Notes under the pieces: generated by a model
The model's database searches: none
Told to the model about the DNA's origin: nothing
What the model saw: the letters and a program-made list of their open reading frames with translations, nothing else
Program-made: the position numbers and the translations under genes
Part shown: positions 56,231-64,000 of the stretch, one piece after another
Position numbering within the stretch: the stretch's first letter is position 1
How the letters are laid out: each line of letters opens with the position of its first letter
Source of the DNA: Xiheimicrobium sp052034585
GTDB lineage: Bacteria > Myxococcota > Myxococcia > Myxococcales > Myxococcaceae
Length of the DNA stretch: 64,000 nt
Assembly (NCBI GenBank): GCA_052034585.1
Contig: JBPOIJ010000111.1
Coordinates: forward strand, 42,062-106,061
Direction of reading: 5' to 3'

Positions 56231-57595
56231 TCAGCCCTCGAACGCCGCGTCGGTGATCTCGAGGGCGCGATCGATGATCGCGAACCCCTCCTTCAGCTGC
56301 GCCTCGGTGATGGTGAGCGGCGGGTTGCAGGTGAAGTTGTTCCAGCGGGTGAAGGTGAAGAGCCCGTTCTCGCGGAAGAAGGTGCCGAGCTTGCCCATCG
56401 CCGGGTGCGAGCCGTTGTACGGCGCGAGCGGCTCGTTCTTCGAGTTCTTGCGCAGATCGATCATGCCGAAGAGGCCGATGTTGCGGCCCTCGAGGATCGA
56501 GACGTGCTTCTTCTGGAGCCGGTCCATCTCGGCGCGCATCACCGGTCCGAGCTTCGCGGCGTTCTCGACCAGCTTCTCGTCGATCGTCACCCGGAGCACG
56601 GCCTCGGCGGTCGCGAGCCCCACGGGGTGCGAGTTGTAGGTGAGGCCGCCCGAGTACACGTTCTTCTGGAAGTGCTCGTGAATGGCCTTCTTCATGCCGA
56701 CCGCGCCGAGCGGGAAGTAGCTGGAGGTCAGGCCCTTCGCCATCGTCACCAAGTCTGGCGTGGCCTCGAAGTGCTCGTAGGCCATCATCTTTCCGGTGCG
56801 GCCGATGCCCGCCATCACCTCGTCGCAGATGAGCAGAATGCCGTACTTGTCGAGCAGCGCGCGGAGGCCCTTGAACCAGCCCTTGGGTGGCACCAGCACG
56901 CCGTTCGTGCCGGTCACGGTCTCGACGATCATCGCGGCGATCGTGTGCGGCCCCTCGTACTTGATCGTCTCCTCGAGGTAGGTGAGGTGGTTCTTGGTGC
57001 GCTCCTCCTCGGTCTTGCCGAAGGAGAACTCGTAGGGCGTCGGATCCATCACGTGGATGACGCCCGGAGTCGCCGGCTCGCTCGGCCAGCGCCGGGGATC
57101 ACCGGTGAGCGACATCGTGAGGTGGGTGCCGCCGTGGTAGCTGCGGTACCGCGCGAGGATCTTGTGCCGCCCCGAGTAGAGCCGGGCCATGCGCACCGCG
57201 TTCTCGTTCGCCTCGGCGGCGCCCAGGGTGAAGAAGAAGGCCGACATGCCGGGAATGATCTCGGACAGCAGCTTGCCGAGGCGCGCGCGCACCTGGGTCG
57301 CGGTCTGCGGGTAGACGAAGATGAGCTCGTCGATCTGCCGCTTCATCGCCGCGATCACCCGCGGGTGTGCGTGGCCGACGAGCACGCTCATCAACTGGGC
57401 GTTGAAGTCGATGATCTTCTGCCCCTCGGGCGTGTACAGGTAGACGCCCTCGGCGCGCGCGATCGGCAGCGGGTTCACCTGGTTGCCTGCGGACCAGGTG
57501 TAGAGCGTGTGCTCCTTGCAGAGATCGATCATCTGCTGCGTGGGCATCGGCTCCTTGGCGAACTCGTTCGGGTACCCCAGGAATTGGCTCGACAT
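56231..57595 (-). CDS. Class III omega-amino acid aminotransferase
   Basis: 454 residues. PLP fold type I, class III. SAGNQVNPLPIARAEGVYLYTPEGQ opens the fold, FFTLGAAEANENAVRMAR is the phosphate region, ICDEVMAGIGRTGKM carries the PLP Asp, and MAKGLTSSYFPLGAV has the Schiff-base Lys. Likely substrate: beta-alanine or beta-aminoisobutyrate, because the neighbour is a CoA-acylating semialdehyde dehydrogenase; taurine is an alternative. GGAG lies 8 bases before the ATG. A stable stem-loop precedes it. Confidence 0.88.
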   Translation of the reverse strand: MSSQFLGYPNEFAKEPMPTQQMIDLCKEHTLYTWSAGNQVNPLPIARAEGVYLYTPEGQKIIDFNAQLMSVLVGHAHPRVIAAMKRQIDELIFVYPQTATQVRARLGKLLSEIIPGMSAFFFTLGAAEANENAVRMARLYSGRHKILARYRSYHGGTHLTMSLTGDPRRWPSEPATPGVIHVMDPTPYEFSFGKTEEERTKNHLTYLEETIKYEGPHTIAAMIVETVTGTNGVLVPPKGWFKGLRALLDKYGILLICDEVMAGIGRTGKMMAYEHFEATPDLVTMAKGLTSSYFPLGAVGMKKAIHEHFQKNVYSGGLTYNSHPVGLATAEAVLRVTIDEKLVENAAKLGPVMRAEMDRLQKKHVSILEGRNIGLFGMIDLRKNSKNEPLAPYNGSHPAMGKLGTFFRENGLFTFTRWNNFTCNPPLTITEAQLKEGFAIIDRALEITDAAFEG

Positions 57596-57611
57596 CGTCG
57601 TGTCTCCGGTC

Positions 57612-57651
57612 GAAAGAAATCGGCTCCGAGCCATGAAAGGCGCGGAGCCGA
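57612..57651 (-). terminator. Terminator or attenuator hairpin ahead of the aminotransferase
   Basis: TCGGCTCCG and CGGAGCCGA (57643-57651 and 57620-57628) form a perfect 9-bp GC-rich stem with a 14-base loop. On the minus strand it is followed at once by TTTCTTTC. It lies in the gap between mmsA and the aminotransferase, 25 bases before its start. Confidence 0.55.
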
Positions 57652-57676
57652 GGAACATCAAGAATTGCGAGAGGGG

Positions 57677-59182
57677 TCAGCTCATCCAGCTTGCGTCGGA
57701 GGCGGCGGCCCACTTCTCGGTGATCTTCTTGGGGCGGCTCCAGAAGCGGAACCCGTCCCACCCGGTGATGTCGCCGTGGCCGAACTTGGAGGCGTTGAAG
57801 CCTCCGAAGCTGAACGGCTCACGTGGCACTGGGACGCCGACGTTGATGCCCACCATGCCGGCCTCGAGCCGATCGGCGCAGGTGCGCGCGACCATGCCGG
57901 AGGTGGTGAAGATCGCGGCGCCGTTCGCATAGAGGCTCTTGTGCTGGAGCGCGATCGCCTCTTCGAGCGTCTTCACGTGAACGATCGAGAGCACCGGGCC
58001 GAAGATCTCCTCGCAGCCGGCCGGCATGTCGATGGTGACGTTGTCGAGCACGGTCGGACCGATCCAGTGGCCGTTGGCGCCGTCGACCGACTTGCCGCGG
58101 CCGTCGACGAGCACATTGGCGCCGCGCTTCTCGGCCTCGGCGATGTAGATGAGGATCCGCTCGCTTGAGGCGGCGGTGATGATCGAGCCCATGTCGTCGC
58201 CGAGCCGGAGCTTCCGCACGTTGTCGGCGATCGCGTCGATGATCTTCTGCACGTCACCGACCGCCACCATCAGCGAACTCGCCATGCAGCGTTGGCCGGC
58301 GCAGCCGTAGCTCGAGGCAACGATGTTGGTCGAGGTGAGCTGGAGATCGGCGTCGGGCACCACGAGCACGTGGTTCTTCGCCGAGCCGAGGCAGAGCATG
58401 CGTTTCCCGACGGCGGCGCCGCGCGCATAGAGGATCTTCGCCACCTTGGTGGAGCCGACGAAGCCGACCGCCTTGATCTCCGGGTGATCGACGATCGCCT
58501 CGACGCACTCCCGCTGGCCGTTGACGACCTGGAAGACGCCCTCGGGCAGGCCCGCCTCCTGAAGCAGCGCGGCGAGCTTCATCGCCCCGTAGGGAACGAC
58601 CTCCGACGGCTTGAGGATGAAGGCGTTCCCCGCCATCAGGGCGTTGGGGATCATCCACAAGGGGACCATCACCGGGAAGTTGAAGGGCACGATGCCGGCG
58701 ACGATGCCGAGGCCTTCGTAGGTGACGCGGCAATTCACCCCGCGCGAGACGTCGAGCTGCCCGCCGTCGGCCATCATGTGGAGCGAGGCGGCGTACTCGA
58801 CGCACTCGATGCCCTTCTCGACGTCGCCCTTCCCTTCCGCGTAGGTCTTTCCGTTCTCGTGGCTGACGAGCCAGCAGAGCTCGTCGAGGTCGCGCTCCAT
58901 CAGCTGCTTGAGCCGGTAGAGCACCTGAGCGCGCTCACGCATCGGCGTCGACCGCCAGGCCGGGAACGCCTTCTTCGCCGCCTCGACCGCGGCCTCGACG
59001 TCCTTCGCGTTCGACAGCGTCATCTTGCCCATCGCCTTGCCGTGGCGCGGGTTCTCGATGTCGAGCCAGCTGCCGACCGAGCCCTCGCGCCAGGCGCCGC
59101 CGATCCAGTTCTTCACTGGCACGTATTCGGTGAAGGCGTAGCTCTTGGCGGGAAACGGCTGGGGCATCGATGGCTTCTGCAT
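57677..59182 (-). CDS. mmsA: CoA-acylating (methyl)malonate-semialdehyde dehydrogenase
   Basis: 501 residues. Converts malonate semialdehyde to acetyl-CoA, or methylmalonate semialdehyde to propionyl-CoA, using NAD and CoA. Aldehyde dehydrogenase fold: VPFNFPVMVPLWMIPNAL, VGSTKVAKILYARGA (NAD site) and catalytic Cys in GCAGQRCMASS. The motif KNHVLVVPDAD and the opening YVPVKNWIGGAWREG are typical of MmsA/IolA. The ATG has GGAG six bases upstream. It sits between the aminotransferase and the transporter. Confidence 0.93.
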   Translation of the reverse strand: MQKPSMPQPFPAKSYAFTEYVPVKNWIGGAWREGSVGSWLDIENPRHGKAMGKMTLSNAKDVEAAVEAAKKAFPAWRSTPMRERAQVLYRLKQLMERDLDELCWLVSHENGKTYAEGKGDVEKGIECVEYAASLHMMADGGQLDVSRGVNCRVTYEGLGIVAGIVPFNFPVMVPLWMIPNALMAGNAFILKPSEVVPYGAMKLAALLQEAGLPEGVFQVVNGQRECVEAIVDHPEIKAVGFVGSTKVAKILYARGAAVGKRMLCLGSAKNHVLVVPDADLQLTSTNIVASSYGCAGQRCMASSLMVAVGDVQKIIDAIADNVRKLRLGDDMGSIITAASSERILIYIAEAEKRGANVLVDGRGKSVDGANGHWIGPTVLDNVTIDMPAGCEEIFGPVLSIVHVKTLEEAIALQHKSLYANGAAIFTTSGMVARTCADRLEAGMVGINVGVPVPREPFSFGGFNASKFGHGDITGWDGFRFWSRPKKITEKWAAASDASWMS

Positions 59183-59214
59183 GGGGAGCTCCGAGAGAGG
59201 AAAGTTCGAGCCTT

Positions 59215-59220
59215 CTATTA
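59215..59220 (-). promoter_or_regulatory. Possible -10 box for mmsA
   Basis: TAATAG on the minus strand lies 33 bases before the ATG, in the 69-base gap after the transporter. No clear -35 is present, so an internal promoter is only possible. Confidence 0.25.
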
Positions 59221-59251
59221 CGGGAAGGGTTCCGAATCGAGTGGGCGGCCG

Positions 59252-60718
59252 TCAGCGCTTCTGCGGGCTGGCGAGCTGCGGGAGCGTCTTCATCAGCACC
59301 AGGTACACCCCGCTCGCGGTGAGGAAGCCGAAGAACCAGGCCGACTCGTAGAGCGAGTCCCAGCCGGTGTGCGCGATCGTCTCCTTGTTCACCCGGCCGA
59401 GCGCGTTGAGAAACCCGGGCAGGCACGGCAGCGATCCCGCCGCGAGCGCAATCAGGGCGAGAGGGTTGAAGCCCCTGCGGAACTCGTAGCTCCCGCTCAC
59501 TCGATACAGATCCTCGGCGACGAGCTTCATCCGCCGAATGACGAAGTAGTCGGTGATCAAGATGCCGCTGATGGGCCCGAGGAGCGCCGAGTACCCGATG
59601 AGCCAGGTGTACGTGTACGCCTCGGCGGTCGCGAGCAGCTTCCACGGCATCATCAGCACGCCGATGACCGCGGTGATCAGGCCTCCGATGCGGAAGTTTA
59701 GCTTCGAAGGCGCGAGGTTCGCGATGTCGTTCGCCGGACCGACCACGTTCGCAGCGATGTTGGTCGAGAGCGTCGCGATCGCGAGGGCGAAGGTGGCGAT
59801 GCCGATCACCAGCCGCGACTCGAACTTGGCGGCGATGTCGGTCGGGTCCCAGATCGGGGTCTTGTAGAGAATGATCGTCGCGCCGGTCACCGCGATGCCG
59901 ATGAAGCCGAAGAGGAGCATCGTGCCCGGCAGCCCAATCGCCTGGCCCTCGACCTGATCGCGCTGCGACCTCGCGTAGCGGGTGAAGTCGGGGATGTTGA
60001 TGGCCAGCGTCGCCCAGAAGCCCACCATCGCGGTAAGGCTCGGCCAGAAGAGATCGCCGAACGGCTTGGGGTCCTTCGGCGTCGTCGCCTCCAGCATCGC
60101 GCCGAGCCCGTCCGTCTTGGAGATGCCCCAGAAGAGCAACGCGAGGCCCATCGCGATCAAGAACGGCGCGGCCCAGGTCTCGAGGAACTTGATGCTCTCG
60201 GTGCCCTTGACGATGAAATAGACGTTGATCGCCCAGAAGATCGCGAAGCCGACGAAGTGGCCGGCGCCGATCTCCACCGAGGGCGCCTCGCCCCACATCA
60301 CCTTCCACAGCGTGTAGAGCGACTTGCCACCCGTCCACGTCTGAATGCCGAACCAGCCGCACGCGACGATCGCGCGCAGCACCGCCGGCACGTTCGCGCC
60401 GAAGACGCCGAAGCTGGCCCGTGCGTAGACGGGAAAGGGAATGCCGTACTTCGCGCCGGCGTGCGCATTGAGGACGATCGGCACCAGGACGATCGCGTTG
60501 CCGAGGAGCACCAGCAGACTCGCCTGCCACCAGTTGAGCCCACCGCCGATCATCGAGGCCGCGATCGCATAGCTGGGCACGCAGACGACCATGCCGACCC
60601 AGAGCGCCGCGTAGTGCCAGCGGTTCCAGGTGCGGCCGGCCGCGGGCACCGGCGCGAGATCGTGGTTGTAGAGCGAGGGATGACTGCCTTCGACCGGCGT
60701 CGGCGCGGGGGCTTTCAT
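59252..60718 (-). CDS. NCS1-family nucleobase/hydantoin transporter
   Basis: 488 residues, about 12 membrane helices. Family signatures: WYxxLW-type start (NRWHYAALWVGMVV), YGIPFPVYARASFGVFGANVPA, GWFGIQTWTGG, INIPDFTRYARSQRD and NIAANVVGPANDIANLAP. The last, with its Asn and Asp, lines the substrate site in Mhp1-like carriers. Likely cargo is uracil, thymine, allantoin or hydantoin, with Na+ or H+. The genes that follow on the same strand fit pyrimidine catabolism. The ATG has only a weak AAGG 11 bases upstream. Confidence 0.92.
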   Translation of the reverse strand: MKAPAPTPVEGSHPSLYNHDLAPVPAAGRTWNRWHYAALWVGMVVCVPSYAIAASMIGGGLNWWQASLLVLLGNAIVLVPIVLNAHAGAKYGIPFPVYARASFGVFGANVPAVLRAIVACGWFGIQTWTGGKSLYTLWKVMWGEAPSVEIGAGHFVGFAIFWAINVYFIVKGTESIKFLETWAAPFLIAMGLALLFWGISKTDGLGAMLEATTPKDPKPFGDLFWPSLTAMVGFWATLAINIPDFTRYARSQRDQVEGQAIGLPGTMLLFGFIGIAVTGATIILYKTPIWDPTDIAAKFESRLVIGIATFALAIATLSTNIAANVVGPANDIANLAPSKLNFRIGGLITAVIGVLMMPWKLLATAEAYTYTWLIGYSALLGPISGILITDYFVIRRMKLVAEDLYRVSGSYEFRRGFNPLALIALAAGSLPCLPGFLNALGRVNKETIAHTGWDSLYESAWFFGFLTASGVYLVLMKTLPQLASPQKR

Positions 60719-60797
60719 TGAACCGAGCGCCTTAGGCTCAAATGGTGAACAGTGGAACGATCGTGTCGCCGCTCGACGCGCACCTCAGCGCTGCCGG

Positions 60798-61400
60798 TCA
60801 GGCAAGGAGCGCGACGGGCTGCCGTGCACGTGCGACGTCTTTCGCGCCCAGCGCCTCGACCCGTGAGAGCCATCGGGCGCGCGTCGGCTCGTCGAGCGTG
60901 CGCACGCTGAAGAGCAGGTTTCGATGAATGGGCCCGAAGCCGACGAACTGCAGCGTGCCGCGCCCGAAGCTGCCGCCGAGCGCGTCGTGATGCGCCAGCC
61001 AGTACCAGAGGGCCGGACTGTCCATCGTGGCGACGTACCGGCTCGAGCGCCCCTTCAGCAGGCCCTTCGGAAGCCCGCCCTCGTAGCGGAACGAGACCTT
61101 CGGCAGGAACAGCCGGTCGACGAGCCCCTTGAGCGCCGCAGGGAGGCCGGCCCACCAGGTGGGGAAGAACCAGGCGACGTGCGACGAGGCGTCGATGGCA
61201 GCGCGCAGCTTCGCGAGATCTGGCTCGTCGGGCATGGGCGTCGCGTGCGCGCCGCGGAGAATCGGGTCGAACTCGAGCTCCGTCGCGTCGAAGGTGTGAA
61301 CGGTTGCTCCGGCGCTGCGTGCTCCGGTGGCGTAGGCGGCCGCGAGCGCACGTGAGAACGAGGCCGGGTTCGGGTGCGCGGTGACGATGGTGAGGTCCAT
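60798..61400 (-). CDS. NAD(P)H:quinone oxidoreductase, flavodoxin-like
   Basis: 200 residues. Flavodoxin fold of the MdaB/KefF/NQO1 group. TAHPNPASFSRALAAAY binds the FMN/FAD phosphate. FPTWWAGLPAALKGLVDRLFLP is the central signature. Two-electron reduction of quinones protects cells from redox-cycling compounds. It is divergent from a LysR regulator with a 105-base gap that holds a dyad, so it is probably the regulator's target. Confidence 0.88.
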   Translation of the reverse strand: MDLTIVTAHPNPASFSRALAAAYATGARSAGATVHTFDATELEFDPILRGAHATPMPDEPDLAKLRAAIDASSHVAWFFPTWWAGLPAALKGLVDRLFLPKVSFRYEGGLPKGLLKGRSSRYVATMDSPALWYWLAHHDALGGSFGRGTLQFVGFGPIHRNLLFSVRTLDEPTRARWLSRVEALGAKDVARARQPVALLA

Positions 61401-61445
61401 GGCGCCACCGTAACCAGCGCGCCTTCGGTGGACCCTCACAGTCGG

Positions 61446-61462
61446 TGCATGGGTCTCATGCA
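61446..61462. promoter_or_regulatory. LysR-type operator dyad
   Basis: TGCATG, five bases, CATGCA is a perfect inverted repeat. It contains two T-N11-A matches (61446/61458 and 61450/61462), the LysR-box hallmark. It lies 46 bases from the quinone reductase start and 44 bases from the regulator start, centred in the divergent gap. Confidence 0.55.
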
Positions 61463-61505
61463 GCACTGCATTGCCTCGGGCAGGGGCGCGTGGCAGGACC
61501 CGATC

Positions 61506-62372
61506 ATGACCGCTCCGCTCGTGTGGGATGACGTGAAGCTCTTTCTCTCGGCTGCGAGGACGGGAGGGTTCGGCGCCGCGGCGCGCGAGCTGGGCACGAT
61601 GCAGTCGACGGTGAGCCGGCGGGTGGCCGCGCTCGAGCAGGCCCTCGCTGTTCGGCTCTTCGACCGGACGCCGACCGGCATCGAGCTGACGGCAGCAGGG
61701 CGACGCGTACTGGCGAGCGCCGCGCCTGCCGAGGCGGCGCTGGGTGGCCTGTCGGACGTCGCGGCCGTGACGACGCCGAAGGTGGCAGGCGTGGTGCGTC
61801 TGGCGTTGACCGAGACCCTGGCGAGCGTCTTCGTGATTCCGCGCGTACTGCCGGCGTTGCTCGAGCGGCACCCCGACCTGGTGGTCGATCTCGTCGTCTC
61901 GGATGACGCGGCTGACCTCTCACGGCGCGAGGCCGACCTCGCGTTGCGCTTCTTCCTTCCGCCGCGGGGAGACTTCGTGACTCGTAAAGTCGCGCGGCTC
62001 GAGACCGCGCCGCTCGTGCATCGAAGGCTGGCAAAGCGGCTGATGCGGGAAGTGCCCTCGCGGTGGCCGTGGATCGCCGTCGGTCGACCGTCTCCCGAAG
62101 AGGCGTGGTTGGCGCCGTTGAAGACGACGCCGCGAGTGACGACGACGAGCTTTCACGCCCAGTTTGAGGCGGTTCGGCATGGCCTGGGCGTCGCGGTGTT
62201 GCCGCGGTTGATGACGTCGGCGGTCGCGGGGTTGGTCGAGCTGCCACTGGCGCTGGCGACGCATGCGCCCGTGTTGGATCTGTTCCTGGTGACTCCACGA
62301 GGGCTGAGACAGGCCGCTCGGGTCGCAGCCGTGTTCGAAGCGCTGGTGACGTCGTTCGTCGAGCACCAGTAG
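61506..62372 (+). CDS. LysR-family transcriptional regulator
   Basis: 288 residues. An N-terminal winged helix (WDDVKLFLSAARTGGFGAAARELG, then STVSRRVAALEQALAVRLFDRT) is followed by the PBP-like effector domain (VAGVVRLALTETLASVFVIPRVLPALLE). The effector pocket ends with FHAQFEAVRHGLGVAVLPRLM. It belongs to the group that often controls adjacent quinone or redox genes. ATG at 61506 matches the start of the conserved helix. Confidence 0.92.
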   Translation: MTAPLVWDDVKLFLSAARTGGFGAAARELGTMQSTVSRRVAALEQALAVRLFDRTPTGIELTAAGRRVLASAAPAEAALGGLSDVAAVTTPKVAGVVRLALTETLASVFVIPRVLPALLERHPDLVVDLVVSDDAADLSRREADLALRFFLPPRGDFVTRKVARLETAPLVHRRLAKRLMREVPSRWPWIAVGRPSPEEAWLAPLKTTPRVTTTSFHAQFEAVRHGLGVAVLPRLMTSAVAGLVELPLALATHAPVLDLFLVTPRGLRQAARVAAVFEALVTSFVEHQ

Positions 62373-62483
62373 GCGCGCTCGGCTCCCGTGGTTCATCGGG
62401 TGCCCGGCGCGGAGCAAGGCCCGCATCGCCGGTCGCCCGCAAGGGAGAGGACGCGCGCCGGTCGGTGTGGTGTGTCACTGGGC

Positions 62484-63593
62484 ATGCGCACTCGTCCGGT
62501 GATCCTCGTCGTCGTCGGAGCGTTCGCCGCGTGTCGTTCCGCGCCGCCTCCAGTACGGGTGGCCTCGGCCGAAGCAACGAGCGTGGATGGGCGGCACTCG
62601 GCGCACGTCGAGGTGCACTTCATCAAGGGCTTTTCGGGGATCCATTCGTCGGTGTCGGACGAGGTGAACCACGTCCTCGTGGTCGACGGACAGAACGTGA
62701 TCGTCGAGCGCTTCCTCGATGGCACGATCGGCAGGGCGATCGATCTCCGCGCGGCGAGCAAGGCGAACTTCACGCTCCGCTTCGCGCCCGATGGGCACGC
62801 GATCTCGCTCAATGACGGCGGTCCATCGTGGAGTCACGTCGTGCTCGACACTGGCGCGCCGTTTCGTTGCAGCGGCGACGGCCTCGAAGTGCCGCCACCG
62901 ACCCGCGAGCTCGTTCGCCAGAGCCTCTCCTCGTTTGCGAGACCCCTCGGCGATCGCTCCTGCCAACTCGACGGGCTCACCCGGGTGCTCTGCGCGGCGA
63001 AGGACGACGAGGCGCTCTGGAGCGACGCTCTGGCCCCGTCGTTGAGCGCAACGCTCGTCGACTCCGAGCGCTCCCCGCTCCTCGAGTGTCTGCGCGCGAC
63101 GATCGCCACGAGCAGCCCGATTCGCAGTCGGGTCCTTCGCGGTCTCAGCGATCCGAACCAGGTCGAGACCGCGGCCGAGGCGCTGGTGTCGCAGACGGAG
63201 GTCGACGTCGAGCTCGCCCTGACCCAAGCCATGGCTGACCTCGCTCATCTCCCCGAGTCGCGGTCGCGCTGCTGGAAGCAAGCCAAGCTCTCGTGGGCCC
63301 TCGCATCGGTCGTCGTCGCTCGAAAGGCGGCGACGCGGCTCACCCTCGCCCATCTCCAGAGCGAGCTGCTCGCCGACCCCGCGTGCCCGAACGAACTCAC
63401 CGGCAAAGCCGCGCGGGTTCATGCCCTGCTCGCGCTCGCAGCGATCGGCGACGAGACGGTGAAGTCCTTCGCCTCGAAGTGCACCGGGGCGCCGATCGTC
63501 AAGGAGGTGCGCTTCAAGCAGTGGAACGAGGTGATGGTCGACGGGCTCGTCCACGAGCCGATCGAGTGCCTCGCGAAGGGTCTGGCGCGCTGA
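62484..63593 (+). CDS. Hypothetical lipoprotein
   Basis: 369 residues. Lipobox AFAAC (Cys17). The first 150 residues are beta-rich (HVEVHFIKGFSGI, NHVLVVDGQNVIVERFLDG); the rest is helical and repeat-like (EALVSQTEVDVELALTQAMADLAHL, LTGKAARVHALLALAAIGDETVKSFASKC), similar in feel to HEAT-type repeats. The family is not recognised. It follows the LysR gene by 111 bases. Confidence 0.6.
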   Translation: MRTRPVILVVVGAFAACRSAPPPVRVASAEATSVDGRHSAHVEVHFIKGFSGIHSSVSDEVNHVLVVDGQNVIVERFLDGTIGRAIDLRAASKANFTLRFAPDGHAISLNDGGPSWSHVVLDTGAPFRCSGDGLEVPPPTRELVRQSLSSFARPLGDRSCQLDGLTRVLCAAKDDEALWSDALAPSLSATLVDSERSPLLECLRATIATSSPIRSRVLRGLSDPNQVETAAEALVSQTEVDVELALTQAMADLAHLPESRSRCWKQAKLSWALASVVVARKAATRLTLAHLQSELLADPACPNELTGKAARVHALLALAAIGDETVKSFASKCTGAPIVKEVRFKQWNEVMVDGLVHEPIECLAKGLAR

Positions 63594-63613
63594 CGCTGCG
63601 ACAATTTGCAGCG
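63594..63613 (+). other. Stem-loop before the polyketide synthase gene
   Basis: CGCTGC and GCAGCG pair perfectly across 8 bases, beginning right after the lipoprotein stop. No T-run follows, so it may be a weak terminator or an operator 35 bases before the next start. Confidence 0.3.
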
Positions 63614-63648
63614 CTCGGGCGCGGGTGTCGTTACGTGGCGGCGCCCCC

Positions 63649-64000
63649 GTGTCGTCCAACCCAGTCATCGCCAGCGTCGCGCGCGCTCTCACGCCCTACC
63701 GGCACTCCCAGACGGAGCTCACCGAGGGACTGGTCCGCGCCTGGTCGAAGCACGCTCCGGTCAAGCGGGAGCGCGTCGAGTTGCTCCACACCGCCGTTCG
63801 GGTGAAGCAGCGGCACCTCTCGATTCCGATGGAGGAGTACTTTCCCCTCCTCGACTCGTTCGAAGGCCGCAACAAGGTGTGGACGAAGGTGGCGGTCGAG
63901 CTTGGCGAGGAGGCGGTGCGTGGGGCGCTCGATCGCGCCGGGCTCACGCCGCGAGACGTCGACGCGATCTTCTTCACCACGGTGACGGGCCTCGCGACCC
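63649..64000 (+). CDS. Type III polyketide synthase (chalcone synthase family), 3' end outside the window
   Basis: 117 residues are visible from a GTG start to the window edge. Translation gives VRVKQRHLSIPMEEYFPLLD, then KVAVELGEEAVRGALDRAGLTPRDVDAIFFTTVTG. This is the thiolase-fold N-terminus of type III synthases: the 'R.l.....Y' linker, then 'a...A...aL...gl...dId.i.f.t.tG'. The catalytic Cys would be some 40 residues beyond the edge. Myxobacterial homologues make alkyl-resorcinol or pyrone type compounds. The product cannot be read from this fragment. Confidence 0.8.
   Translation, partial: MSSNPVIASVARALTPYRHSQTELTEGLVRAWSKHAPVKRERVELLHTAVRVKQRHLSIPMEEYFPLLDSFEGRNKVWTKVAVELGEEAVRGALDRAGLTPRDVDAIFFTTVTGLAT

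Overview
The window is about 64 kb of GC-rich, gene-dense bacterial chromosome. Gene content points to a member of Myxococcota: many Ser/Thr kinase, pseudokinase, FHA and PilZ domains, large lipoproteins, kelch and PEGA proteins, a split B12-dependent acyl-CoA mutase, and frequent GTG/TTG starts. The phylum call is inferred from gene content; there is no rRNA gene to confirm it. I see no tRNA, rRNA, CRISPR array, insertion sequence or phage gene. No gene-free stretch exceeds 300 bases; the nearest is 12503-12797, which holds only a doubtful small frame.

Layout. 1-3.4 kb: 3' part of mutS2, a dihydrouridine synthase and a pseudokinase. 3.5-8.5 kb (minus): RNase R, an outer-membrane beta-barrel candidate and a secreted-looking protein with a histone-H1-like tail. 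8.6-11.5 kb (plus): moeA, ribA and an MBL-fold hydrolase. 11.5-13.9 kb (minus): a small accessory island of hypothetical genes, including a SUKH/SMI1-like protein and a TIMP/NTR-like membrane protein. 13.8-18.6 kb: a Wzz-like protein, guaA, an opposing lipoprotein, guaB and an FHA protein. 18.6-22.5 kb (plus): an HtrA-like protease, a PilZ-Hsp70 fusion and a DUF697/SHOCT protein. 22.5-25.4 kb (minus): a three-gene operon with a CxxCH protein, a lipoprotein and a Tat-exported DUF1501 protein.

25.5-31.8 kb (minus): HMG-CoA lyase, the B12-binding mutase subunit, a methyltransferase, an unknown protein, the mutase catalytic subunit and a PLP aminotransferase. The mutase carries the Phe/Gln pair of isobutyryl-CoA mutases, not the Tyr/Arg pair of methylmalonyl-CoA mutases. 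31.8-39.1 kb: tail-anchored protein, a large PHP-domain lipoprotein, a small membrane protein, a kelch lipoprotein and a PEGA protein. 39.2-44.6 kb: sensor histidine kinase, M16 peptidase, sirtuin and receptor-type Ser/Thr kinase.

44.7-48.6 kb: a secreted conserved protein divergent from an ECF sigma/FecR-like pair, with matching promoter-like elements facing both ways, then a DUF1444-like protein. 48.7-56.2 kb: an outer-membrane protein candidate coupled to a 1572-residue zinc metalloprotease lipoprotein, then a YwqK/MORN-like repeat protein. 56.2-60.7 kb (minus): NCS1 transporter, CoA-acylating semialdehyde dehydrogenase and class III aminotransferase, which look like a beta-alanine or beta-aminoisobutyrate branch of pyrimidine catabolism. 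60.8-64 kb: quinone oxidoreductase divergent from a LysR regulator with a T-N11-A dyad between them, a lipoprotein, and the 5' end of a type III polyketide synthase cut by the window edge.

The propionyl/isobutyryl-type acyl-CoA chemistry at 25-31 kb and the semialdehyde dehydrogenase at 57-59 kb could meet in branched-chain and pyrimidine catabolism. That link is inference from family roles.
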